Positions 29,418 to 37,002 of a DNA stretch of 40,344 nt are shown one piece after another (positions within the stretch are counted from its first letter, which is position 1; each line of letters opens with the position of its first letter). Made by a program: the position numbers and the translations under genes. The notes under the pieces are model-generated. The model ran no database searches. It saw nothing but the letters and a program-made list of their open reading frames with translations, and was not told where the DNA came from. Source of the stretch: a virus; IMG/VR virus record IMGVR_UViG_3300036781_000285, positions 1-40,344 of that record, one strand, 5' to 3'.

Positions 29418-30193
29418 AGTCCCATTTCCTTTTTCGCCTCGACGAGCGCCGCCTCGAGCAGAGTGTCTGCCGCGGACTTCCGGTATTTTGGATTGGGCGC
29501 CCATTTAAACCAGTTCGTGAGCTCTTCCTTCCCCATGTCGCCAAGTTTGAAGCCTTTGTATTGCGTCCCGAAGTGAATCGCGACTTCTCGCCAATTGAGT
29601 TTGCCCGGCGCGGCCGCGGCGGGTTTGGCAACGGTTGCGGCCTTTGTTTGCACGGCTTGATCGGGCGCCGGTTGCTGCCCGGAATCGGCAAGCCGGCGCG
29701 TCTTGTTGAGCTCGTCGCCGCCTTCCTCGGTCGCGATCAAAAAGCATTTATAGACGAAATATTTCATCGCGCCGGTGATGGCTTTGTATCCGCCTTTGTC
29801 GGCGACGTCGGCGCCCTGCCCTTGCGACTTCACCGAAAAGCTGTCGCCGCTCTCGCCGTCAATGAACGTGTGAAGAAGGGAAACTTCGGTCAGGAAACTA
29901 CGCTTCGCTTTATCCGGATTCGTCGAAGATTCGGCGACGACTTCGCGAATCGATTGGGATTCGACCGAGGTCATCACGAAAATTCCGGCGTCGGCGAGCT
30001 TCGTCCGGATCGCGTTCATCAGGTCATCAGACGTGATATAATCGTATTGATGAAACGAATTGTACCCGGTTTTCGGGACCGAATTTATTTCCTTCAGGAT
30101 CCGGGCCAGCTTGATCACCAGGGGCGACGGGCGAAGGAGCAATGGAGCCGGACGCAGGCCTTCGGGAAAACGCTCATCGGTAGGAGTTGCCAT
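29414..30193 (-). CDS. erf: ERF-type single-strand annealing recombinase
   Basis: A 259-residue protein of the ERF superfamily. Residues about 40-75 (KTGYNSFHQYDYITSDDLMN) and KLADAGIFVMTSVES are the family's opening, and GYKAITGAMKYFVYKCFLIA (135-154) lies in the conserved core. ERF proteins anneal single strands and promote recombination or circularisation. A long Pro/Ala linker follows, then a C-terminal helical domain. It is the first gene of the early unit and has the leader motif 8 bases ahead of ATG 30193. Confidence 0.85.
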   Translation of the reverse strand: MATPTDERFPEGLRPAPLLLRPSPLVIKLARILKEINSVPKTGYNSFHQYDYITSDDLMNAIRTKLADAGIFVMTSVESQSIREVVAESSTNPDKAKRSFLTEVSLLHTFIDGESGDSFSVKSQGQGADVADKGGYKAITGAMKYFVYKCFLIATEEGGDELNKTRRLADSGQQPAPDQAVQTKAATVAKPAAAAPGKLNWREVAIHFGTQYKGFKLGDMGKEELTNWFKWAPNPKYRKSAADTLLEAALVEAKKEMGL

Positions 30194-30201
30194 AATTCAA
30201 A

Positions 30202-30213
30202 TTCAAGTTCTCT
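30202..30213 (-). promoter_or_regulatory. Leader motif copy 1 (AGAGAACTTGAA)
   Basis: Exact copy. It ends 8 bases before the ATG at 30193. It opens the early unit. I see no clear -35/-10 pair in the 68-base gap. Confidence 0.8.
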
Positions 30214-30249
30214 GGATCGGCAGAAGGCCAACCACTGAGCAGACCAAAA

Positions 30250-30306
30250 GCGCCCGGACCTCTACTTGTCGAGAATTATTTTCCCGATCGAGGCAATCTC
30301 CGGGCG
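30250..30306 (-). terminator. Possible late-unit terminator
   Basis: CGCCCGGA (30306-30299) pairs with TCCGGGCG (30257-30250), extended by CCTC with GAGG after a 5-base bulge. CTTTTGG follows. The loop is long (about 28 bases), so this is weaker than the two other terminators. It covers the last codons of the late unit. Confidence 0.45.
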
Positions 30307-30450
30307 ATTGTTCCGCGTGGAACATTTCCCGATGAGCATGAAGAAAAGCCCTAAAGTGATTGAGATTATCACGATCAAAAGGGTCAGAAACCAGCGAAGA
30401 AATGCAAACCCGCGCGGCTTGATTTGATAAAATTCTTCGCGCTCCATCAT
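30262..30450 (-). CDS. Small membrane protein of the lysis region
   Basis: A 62-residue protein beginning MMEREEFYQIKPRGFAFLRW. A single strong transmembrane stretch covers residues about 17-41 (FLRWFLTLLIVIISITLGLF). It is coupled to the spanin-like gene by ATGA overlap. A second holin or antiholin, or a lysis regulator, is likely by place. The last gene of the late unit. Confidence 0.55.
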   Translation of the reverse strand: MMEREEFYQIKPRGFAFLRWFLTLLIVIISITLGLFFMLIGKCSTRNNRPEIASIGKIILDK

Positions 30451-30911
30451 CGCCGATCCTGCCTGTTGATCTGCTCGAGGCGTTCAATCGAACGTTGCTG
30501 AGCTTCTTCCAGCGCGATCAATCGGGCAATAAATGAATCGGTCGTCGTTCGCCATTGCGACCACTCCTTAAGGGAATCCGCGCGAGCCGCCGTCAAAGCT
30601 GCCACATTCTGCCGGGTTGTTTCTCCTTCGGCATCAGTCTTCGTGACCCAGATCGCAACGCTTACGATCATTCCACCGATCACGATGATTGATCCGAACA
30701 GCATCTTTCCCAAATTAAAAAGATTCGCCATCGATCGCGCCTGTTTATCCAACCTCCGAAGCAAAATTTCCTCCGGTGTCGGCTCGCGCGCCGGCACAAA
30801 AGGGGAATCGGAATCAGAGGAAGGAATCACAGCGGAGAATTCGCTCGGGGATGCGTTACTTCGTAATGGGAGCAATCGTCGATTGCTGGCCTTGCCAAAA
30901 TTGAATCCCAT
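30447..30911 (-). CDS. Inner-membrane spanin candidate (Rz-like)
   Basis: A 154-residue protein with a polar N-terminus (residues 1-60), one transmembrane segment (about 70-90, MLFGSIIVIGGMIVSVAIWV) and a C-terminal coiled coil (ADSLKEWSQWRTTTDSFIAR onward). The membrane-anchored coiled coil follows the plan of inner-membrane spanins, although the long cytoplasmic part is unusual. It overlaps the lipoprotein gene by 56 bases. A shorter start at 30731 would remove the N-terminal part. No sequence hallmark proves a spanin. Confidence 0.5.
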   Translation of the reverse strand: MGFNFGKASNRRLLPLRSNASPSEFSAVIPSSDSDSPFVPAREPTPEEILLRRLDKQARSMANLFNLGKMLFGSIIVIGGMIVSVAIWVTKTDAEGETTRQNVAALTAARADSLKEWSQWRTTTDSFIARLIALEEAQQRSIERLEQINRQDRR

Positions 30912-31344
30912 GATTTATCCCGTTGGCGAAATCAGTCAGTGCGGCGATCGCAATCCCCGTGTTGACAGTGGGATTCCCTCCGGTTGCCCCAGCATTCGCT
31001 TGGGACGCTGCACTGATCAGAGATCCGATTTGATTATAAACGGCAGCGTTTTTGGTATCTACCGCCGCGGCGGCTTTCAGTGGTTCTATTTCTGCATTGA
31101 GAACGCCCATTTGAAACGGAGTCACTTTGCCGAGCGGGATTAACGGAAGCGCCTCGGCGAAATCCTGCAGGCCTTTCAGGGAAAGGGGATTGCTGTCGAG
31201 CTCATAGGTCGCGAATCCATTGCCCCCCAAAAAAGTTCCGGTTGCGATATTTTGCGCGGGAGAACCGCAACCGGTGAAAAGAGGAATGAAAGCAAAACAG
31301 AGGGCCGAAAGGCCGACGACGAGGAGGTTTTTGTTACGGTTCAT
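30856..31344 (-). CDS. Predicted lipoprotein of the lysis region
   Basis: A 162-residue protein from the ATG at 31344. A short n-region and hydrophobic core (NLLVVGLSALCFAFIPL) lead to the lipobox LFTGC with the lipid-bearing Cys26. It would be anchored to the outer membrane. The rest is Ala/Gly-rich helical sequence without a catalytic site. In this place an outer-membrane spanin is a possibility, but it is larger than most, so superinfection exclusion or another late surface role is equally possible. Confidence 0.65.
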   Translation of the reverse strand: MNRNKNLLVVGLSALCFAFIPLFTGCGSPAQNIATGTFLGGNGFATYELDSNPLSLKGLQDFAEALPLIPLGKVTPFQMGVLNAEIEPLKAAAAVDTKNAAVYNQIGSLISAASQANAGATGGNPTVNTGIAIAALTDFANGINHGIQFWQGQQSTIAPITK

Positions 31345-31360
31345 GATGTTTTCTTGCGGG

Positions 31361-31663
31361 TTAAGTTGCCGGCAGGGTTGCGGACGCATGGGCGCCCGAT
31401 GCTGGCAAAGATTTCTGATCGGCGAGCGCTTTTGAAACGGCGGCGGCGACGGCGAGGTTCAAACGTTCATCGTCTTGCACCTGGCGAGCGGTCAACCATT
31501 CATCCGCCATATCCCAGAGGGGGCCGGCAATAAGCGGGATCACGCCGGCGAGCTCGGTCGCCTGGGATTGCGTCATGTATCCGTGAGTGATCGCAATCCC
31601 GCCGGTAACCGTGAGAAGGTGACGAAGTGCGGCAAGTGCTGGCTGTTTGGACGTGTCTTTCAT
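31361..31663 (-). CDS. Putative holin
   Basis: A 100-residue protein with a hydrophobic segment (residues about 13-50, LRHLLTVTGGIAITHGYM then ATELAGVIPLIAGPLWDMAD) similar to a known class of small phage holins (Pam3-gp28 type) that have ALRxLLT...GG and SQ...LAG steps. The tail is polar and Ala-rich. It lies at the start of the lysis genes. I cannot see two clear spans, so the class is tentative. It would permit the escape of an endolysin, which I did not find. Confidence 0.55.
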   Translation of the reverse strand: MKDTSKQPALAALRHLLTVTGGIAITHGYMTQSQATELAGVIPLIAGPLWDMADEWLTARQVQDDERLNLAVAAAVSKALADQKSLPASGAHASATLPAT

Positions 31664-31690
31664 GCGGCGTGCGGTTCCCGGGACGAAGGA

Positions 31691-32068
31691 TCAAACGAAG
31701 TTCTTAAAAAAGGCTCGAATCCACGAAATGACCTTTTGAACGATGCCGATCTTCGGATTCGAAGGGGCGATAATTTCTTGCGAGAGAACGGCGGTCGTCG
31801 AAATGCTTCCGGCCGAATTGCTGATCGTGACCCCATAGGTTGCCGCATCCGTCGCGGCAAAGGACGCGATCGTTAAAATTGCATTCGTGGCGCCGGGAAT
31901 ATTCACGCCGGCTTTCGTCCATTGATAGGTAAATGGCGCGGTTCCGTCCGCCGTTGCGGTCATCGTGACATTGGTCCCCAAAGTGACAGCGTCAGCAAAG
32001 GCAACGCCGGCCGAAGCGCCAAAAAGCGCGAGAATAAAAAAGAGCGAGGCGAACGATTTGGTTTTCAT
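31691..32068 (-). CDS. Secreted Ig-like domain protein
   Basis: A 125-residue protein from the ATG at 32068 (a TTG at 32077 is the longer choice). A signal peptide with hydrophobic core FFILALFGASAGVAF ends at an A-F-A site, and residues about 26-100 form an Ig-like domain: APFTYQWTKAGVNIPGATNA and ATDAATYGVTISNSAGS. A short amphipathic helix at the end (KVISWIRAFFKNFV) could bind a membrane. Such Ig repeats are common in secreted Verrucomicrobiota proteins. Its role for the phage is unknown: adhesion, exclusion and virion attachment are options. Confidence 0.65.
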   Translation of the reverse strand: MKTKSFASLFFILALFGASAGVAFADAVTLGTNVTMTATADGTAPFTYQWTKAGVNIPGATNAILTIASFAATDAATYGVTISNSAGSISTTAVLSQEIIAPSNPKIGIVQKVISWIRAFFKNFV

Positions 32069-32080
32069 GATCTTCAACGT

Positions 32081-32569
32081 TTATGGTTTTTGAATGACGG
32101 GAGCAAGTCCCGCGAGAACGCTTCCGGGGATCATCTTGTTTACCTCAAGATTCAGATCGTCCCGGGAAATCAGGGTGAGATTGATCGGTTTCACCAGATC
32201 CAGAACCGCGCGCATCTTTTCCGAGAACTTCGCTGCGAGCGCCGGGCTTTTGTCGATCGCGTCGCCGGTGCCGTCCGGGCTGATCTCTTTGATCGCGGCG
32301 AGCCGCGCCGAATCGTAATTTTCTTGCGCGCGCTTCGTTTCGGCCAGGTCGTCCGCGATCGCCCAAGCGGTTTTTGCATTAAAGGAATATCCTCCGCGGA
32401 TGATCTTCGACGGGAGGTCCTTCCCCTGACTTATTTCGCGATCAAAACCGTCGAGAGCGGTTAATGACGCGTTGAGCGCCAAAGTATCTTTGACCGCGAG
32501 TTTCAACGTCTCCGCGCGCAAAGCCCCGGCCGAGGCCAGGGCGATCATAAGAAGTATTTTCACATTCAT
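32081..32569 (-). CDS. Secreted phage protein of unknown role
   Basis: A 162-residue protein. The first 19 residues (MNVKILLMIALASAGALRA) form a signal peptide with a cleavage site before ETL. The rest (TLALNASLTALDGFDREI, then TAWAIADDLAETKRAQENYD and SVLAGLAPVI) recalls a common phage family usually lacking a signal. The gene lies between the fibre gene and the Ig-like gene and precedes lysis. Its function is not known. The signal is the odd part. Confidence 0.55.
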   Translation of the reverse strand: MNVKILLMIALASAGALRAETLKLAVKDTLALNASLTALDGFDREISQGKDLPSKIIRGGYSFNAKTAWAIADDLAETKRAQENYDSARLAAIKEISPDGTGDAIDKSPALAAKFSEKMRAVLDLVKPINLTLISRDDLNLEVNKMIPGSVLAGLAPVIQKP

Positions 32570-32587
32570 GTTCTCGAATGAGTCGGA

Positions 32588-34330
32588 TCAGCTTCCGGTG
32601 ATCAACTTATAAACCGTTCCGCCGATATCGATGTAAACGGCCTGAGTGAGATTGGCCGTCAAGGTCAGGCCTGTAACCAGCGAACCAAGTTTCCACGCTC
32701 CGGCCGTTGCGCCGACAGGCGCGGACGTGGTCGCCGTGCCAGCGATAGAAATCGCATCACCGAAGAATGATTTTTTGGCCACCGCGAAGCCGCCGGCCGT
32801 AATCAGCGAGCCGGTCGTTGTGCTGCTGGAATCGGTGGTGGACGCGATTGAAATGATTCCGCCATTGAACAATGCACCCGCATTGCCGAAGCCGCCGGCG
32901 TTGATCAGTGAACCGGTGGTCGTGGACGTGCTGGAGGTTGATCCGAACACTTTCGCCGCTCCGTTCACCTGGAGTGCGTTGACCCCATCATCCGTCGCCG
33001 TGTTGACGAGCAAAAATCCGGCGTTGGTCAAAACCATTTTATAGCTGCGAGTGGTGCTGCCATTTGGCGTCACTCCGAATCGATATTCGGTGCCGTTGGC
33101 AGATCCGGTCCATGTCTGAGAGGCAAATATACCCATCAATCCAGCGAATTCATTCCACGAGGTGCCGTAACCGCCCCCGGCAAAAATCGAAAGTTGATCA
33201 CCCGATTGTGTAGCGGTCGGAGAGGATGGTGTTCCCCACGATTTTCCGCCGGCATATCCTGGCCCAAACGCGTTACCGGCAGAGCGATGATCCATTATGT
33301 AGGTGGTGCCGTCGCTCGTACCGGTAATATTAAGCGCGCCGGCATACATCCCCGACACAAGCGTCCCTATGTTGACTAGCGGCACAACCATGGCACCTGT
33401 GCCGCTCGGGGTCAGCGTGATATTTTGATTCGTGCCTTGCGCGACGATGTCGAAAGATCCGGACGTGCTGGACATTTTTCCAGCCGTGGTGCTGCCCAAG
33501 TAAGCCGTCCCGGTGGTATCGACCGTGAAGCGATCAGAATAACCGGCGGCATTCACGTTCGAACTGACCACAAAATTACCGGTTGGATTCGTGGTCCCTT
33601 GCACTGGCCGGGTTTCGATCGCGAATCGCACATCCTGCGAGGCTGCGGTCGCCGTGGTTTTCCATCCCTGCCCATCCAGGACAAGGCGAGGGGAGAAAAG
33701 CTGATTGCCAGAACTGGCCGTCGTTGTGTTCGAAACTGTAAGCCCGTCGCCGCTGGTGTTGGCCGAAAGGCCATTGATCAGACCTAGAACGCTTGACGCA
33801 TAGATGAAATTTGCCGATCCGGCAAAGCTGCCCGAAGAATTATATTGGACGTTTGTATTTGAACCGCCGGGACTGCCGCTTCCCCCGCCCGCTCCCAAGG
33901 CGACAGTAGCGCCATTGATCTGCGCTTTTAGTTGATTGGCGCTCGTATCATAAAAAATGTCTCCATTGGCTAATGATGATGGAGCACCCGCAAAGCTTCC
34001 CACGTTTAGGCCGCTCGTTGTCGTGTTCGGGGCAAATGTCTGCTTCACGCCCGCGGTGAAAGTAATCGAAGCTGTGACAGAAATTGTACTGCCCAGAGTC
34101 TTGTTCGTCAGCGTTTCCGCTCCCGCAAGAGTTGCAAGGGTTCCAGATGAGGGGAGAGTTAAACCGAGCAGCGAAGTCGCTTGAATTACTCCTGAACCGG
34201 TAGCGGCAATCGTGACTCCGGTCGGAACATTCAAATTCGCGGTCAAGGCGCCACCTTCCTTTTGGACGTTTTGCGGAGTGGCGAGAATTGCCAGAGGGAA
34301 GAAGAACAGAGTGAAGATTATTTTTTTCAT
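32588..34330 (-). CDS. Tail fibre-like protein with signal peptide
   Basis: A 580-residue protein from the ATG at 34330 (the open frame continues upstream, but this ATG sits one base after the previous stop). It starts with a Sec signal (MKKIIFTLFFFPLAILA). The body is low-complexity, Ser/Thr/Gly-rich, with fibre traits such as ETLTNKTLGST and VQYNSSGSF. Residues near the end repeat STTTGSLI and AGGF twice. It resembles phage fibre or adhesin proteins. A signal peptide on a virion fibre is unusual, so it may be exported to the cell surface. Confidence 0.65.
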   Translation of the reverse strand: MKKIIFTLFFFPLAILATPQNVQKEGGALTANLNVPTGVTIAATGSGVIQATSLLGLTLPSSGTLATLAGAETLTNKTLGSTISVTASITFTAGVKQTFAPNTTTSGLNVGSFAGAPSSLANGDIFYDTSANQLKAQINGATVALGAGGGSGSPGGSNTNVQYNSSGSFAGSANFIYASSVLGLINGLSANTSGDGLTVSNTTTASSGNQLFSPRLVLDGQGWKTTATAASQDVRFAIETRPVQGTTNPTGNFVVSSNVNAAGYSDRFTVDTTGTAYLGSTTAGKMSSTSGSFDIVAQGTNQNITLTPSGTGAMVVPLVNIGTLVSGMYAGALNITGTSDGTTYIMDHRSAGNAFGPGYAGGKSWGTPSSPTATQSGDQLSIFAGGGYGTSWNEFAGLMGIFASQTWTGSANGTEYRFGVTPNGSTTRSYKMVLTNAGFLLVNTATDDGVNALQVNGAAKVFGSTSSTSTTTGSLINAGGFGNAGALFNGGIISIASTTDSSSTTTGSLITAGGFAVAKKSFFGDAISIAGTATTSAPVGATAGAWKLGSLVTGLTLTANLTQAVYIDIGGTVYKLITGS

Positions 34331-34331
34331 G

Positions 34332-36566
34332 TTAAAGAATCGGGGTGACGTTGAATAATTTGCTCCAAGTGGTTGTGGGGCTCGCGAGGGTCCAAAGGAT
34401 CTCAAAATATTCATTATGAGCGGATCCCCCGCCATCATCTGATTTAGCGGTATAAAGAATGGCCCCGCTATCCGCATCTTTGATGTTGATGATGATACCG
34501 GCCGTCGCCGGAAGAAGAAACCGGATTTTTGTTATCCATCCGGCTTGGCCGGTCTGTACGAGTAAATTGCTTGTGCGCGCCGCCCCTGCGACTGTCACAA
34601 CTTCGGAATGAATGGAAGAGACCGGCGTGATCACGGAATCGCCCGAGGTCATGGTTTGCGCATTCGTCGTCGACTTGCCCGAGTCGATCCATACGGGCGC
34701 GGTGGCGCCGGTATTTACGGCGAGAAGTTGCCCGGCCGTTCCCTTCGGAAGGGAAACGATATTTGCGCCATCAAAATAAAGTAAATCTCCCTGAGTCATG
34801 AAGGGAGGAATGCAACGGGCGAACAGTTGCCAGAAAACGGGGTTCAATGCGGGATCGTAATCGGCCGGCCGAAGTTTGCTCACGCTTTCGGCATCAGTTC
34901 CGCTCATCAATACCCATGCGCCGCCGGTACCGGCCGCAACGAGGATCGAAGTCCCGACCGGAGTCACCCCGCCGGCGGTCGAAATATTTATCAGGACGTT
35001 TGCCCCGCTTCCGGTCAAAGCCGTAATGTCGAAACGGTTTTGAATCACTGATAGCGCCGATGGCGCCGTTGACTCCGGATCGTAAAATAGAACGACGACC
35101 CAAGCCGCGCCGTTTGATCTCAAAAGAGCTGTTTGGCCGCCGCTGATAAGCGAGATTGTCGCCGGAATCGTCGTGACGATCTGGGTCGACGGTTCGATCT
35201 TTTGCACCGCGACGAGAAACCCGTCGCCGACCGTCGCCGCACTCGGAAGAGTTGCAGCGACCGCCCCCCCGGACGAATCCACTTGGAAAAGTTTTCCCTC
35301 ATCATCAGCCGTAACTGTAAAATTAGCGGTCTTCTGATCACTGTTCGCGAATATTGTTTTCAGGTTCGCTTTCGCAATGTGGGTATCCGCCAGGCCGGAA
35401 AGATTGCCGTTCTTCGGCAAAAGCAGAGAACTATCAAAATCGATTTCCCACGCGGTCCCGTTCCAATTCACCATAACAAAATATGGCCGCGCTGAAATAT
35501 CCGTTGTGATTGAAGCGAGCAAAGTCCCGGCCGGGGAAGCATTGAATATCTCGAGCAGGTTGCCGGCGGTCGTATCCGGGAGAAGAACAGCAAGAATCGT
35601 ATCGCCCGCGACCGCGCCCGTTCCGAGCAAGGAGAATGTCCGGGTCCCCGGGCCGTTGGAAACGGTGATCACTGCGGTCAAATGCCGGCAGGTCGAATTC
35701 TTGGGAATATCGGTATTCCCCGCCGCGGTGCTCGAAAATGCCGATCGAGCGAAATTATTCTGTCCGAGCACCGCGGCATTCAAAGCCGCCTGAGTTGCGA
35801 GCAGGGGTTTGTCAGCGCCGGCGAAGCTTTCCGGGTTGATGATCGTGCACTGAATTTGAGCCGAGATCTTCAGGAAGGTCGTCCGAACGCCGAGCGGATC
35901 GCCAACCGTGATTTGAAAAGTATCATTGATGATGTTCCCGGCCGCGACAAACGCCTGGAAGATTTCCAGGGTTCGGGTCGAAAGTTGTCCGGTCCAACCA
36001 TTCGCGATTGTCGTCCAGTCGTCGGCGAAGGTGATCGGGTTTTCCGCCAGCGTGGCGAGCTGCACGGCGTTGATGCCGCTTGCGCCGGTGACGACCGTCG
36101 AGATTTCCACGGTCGAAGCGGGAGTAAGAGCCGCAAAGTTGACCGTGATTTCCGGCTGTGCTGCCCCGCCCAAGGTGCCTTGAAACGTAACGACGTAATA
36201 TTTGCCAGCGACGCCGGCGACAGCGATATTCCCGGCGCCGATCCCGGACAATGCCTCGAGGGCGGTCTGCAGCGCCGCCGGGCTGATATTATAGGCAAGG
36301 GCGCCAGTCGAATGTCCCGACCAAGTCCAAATCGCTGTACCGCCGGTCGGAAATCCGCATTCGCCGATGGCGATATAAGGAATGTACCCGGCGTTACCGC
36401 TGAACGCGGCGAAATTGCCGGTCCCGTCGACAAAATAGAGCTCATATTGCCGACCGTCGCCGATCACCAATTGGGGGAACGGAATCGGCGACATATTGTC
36501 AACCGCCCGCACCAAGGCGGAAGCGATCGACGAGGCGTTTACATTTACGAAAAGTTGAGTGGACAT
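34332..36566 (-). CDS. Large tail/baseplate or fibre protein
   Basis: A 744-residue protein, next after the small oxidase in the late order. Residues 1-60 (MSTQLFVNVNASSIASALV, then PFPQLVIGDGRQYELYFVDG) look like an attachment domain, and the centre and end are repeats of strand-rich, Gly/Ala/Thr-rich sequence. No catalytic site visible. It may be the main distal tail or fibre protein. A GC-rich hairpin lies just upstream of its start. The C-terminus overlaps nothing. Confidence 0.6.
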   Translation of the reverse strand: MSTQLFVNVNASSIASALVRAVDNMSPIPFPQLVIGDGRQYELYFVDGTGNFAAFSGNAGYIPYIAIGECGFPTGGTAIWTWSGHSTGALAYNISPAALQTALEALSGIGAGNIAVAGVAGKYYVVTFQGTLGGAAQPEITVNFAALTPASTVEISTVVTGASGINAVQLATLAENPITFADDWTTIANGWTGQLSTRTLEIFQAFVAAGNIINDTFQITVGDPLGVRTTFLKISAQIQCTIINPESFAGADKPLLATQAALNAAVLGQNNFARSAFSSTAAGNTDIPKNSTCRHLTAVITVSNGPGTRTFSLLGTGAVAGDTILAVLLPDTTAGNLLEIFNASPAGTLLASITTDISARPYFVMVNWNGTAWEIDFDSSLLLPKNGNLSGLADTHIAKANLKTIFANSDQKTANFTVTADDEGKLFQVDSSGGAVAATLPSAATVGDGFLVAVQKIEPSTQIVTTIPATISLISGGQTALLRSNGAAWVVVLFYDPESTAPSALSVIQNRFDITALTGSGANVLINISTAGGVTPVGTSILVAAGTGGAWVLMSGTDAESVSKLRPADYDPALNPVFWQLFARCIPPFMTQGDLLYFDGANIVSLPKGTAGQLLAVNTGATAPVWIDSGKSTTNAQTMTSGDSVITPVSSIHSEVVTVAGAARTSNLLVQTGQAGWITKIRFLLPATAGIIINIKDADSGAILYTAKSDDGGGSAHNEYFEILWTLASPTTTWSKLFNVTPIL

Positions 36567-36576
36567 TAAATGAAGG

Positions 36577-36604
36577 GGGCGAGCCGGCTACTATTGCCCC
36601 CCAT
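36577..36604 (-). promoter_or_regulatory. GC-rich hairpin before the large tail gene
   Basis: On the minus strand GGGGGC (36600-36595 region) pairs with GCCCCC next to TTCATTTAATG, the start of the 744-residue gene. It may be a weak terminator or a translation control hairpin. Confidence 0.35.
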
Positions 36605-36614
36605 GTCCACGGCC

Positions 36615-36998
36615 CTAACCCCAGATTGCCAGGGCTTCCGCGTCTGAAATCGGCTTCTTTCCGATCCGGGCGTTCACCTCGTTATGACGCGCGACCGTCC
36701 AAGAGAAATATTTTGTCCAATCCGGGGGCGTCCGGCGTGACATCAAAAACCAATGATTCAGGCAATCTCCACATGGTAAACGCCTGGCAAACGCGGCGAG
36801 CCAAACCGAATCTTCACCTTGATGCGTCAATGCGCGGCGATGCAATTCAGACCAAAGCGGATATCCATTAATTTGTGGCGGATGGACTGCGGCGCCGGCA
36901 TTTGCTGGCGCCTGCGCGAGATTGCCGCGTAACCCGGTCGGCCCTGTCAAATGGGCATGGGGCTGGCCGACATATCCGCTTTTTATTACTTTTCCCAT
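36615..36998 (-). CDS. Erv/Alr-type sulfhydryl oxidase-like protein
   Basis: A 127-residue protein from the ATG at 36998; the longer frame to 37118 overlaps the previous gene. It matches the Erv/Alr FAD-dependent thiol oxidase plan: PLWSELHRRALTHQGED (W...LH), then RLPCGDC with a redox CXXC, and ARHNEVNARIGK, the HN-x-VN-x-(L/I)GK motif that binds FAD. The first cysteine usually before HN is replaced. The gene neighbours a protein with 15 cysteines, so it may introduce disulfides into it or other virion proteins. Such oxidases are known in viruses and some phages by recollection. Confidence 0.75.
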   Translation of the reverse strand: MGKVIKSGYVGQPHAHLTGPTGLRGNLAQAPANAGAAVHPPQINGYPLWSELHRRALTHQGEDSVWLAAFARRLPCGDCLNHWFLMSRRTPPDWTKYFSWTVARHNEVNARIGKKPISDAEALAIWG

Positions 36999-37002
36999 GT
37001 GC

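Noticed and set aside
30203-30487. 94-codon minus-strand frame at the start of the early unit
   Set aside because: It is out of frame with the small membrane protein gene, which has ATGA coupling and a clear membrane span.
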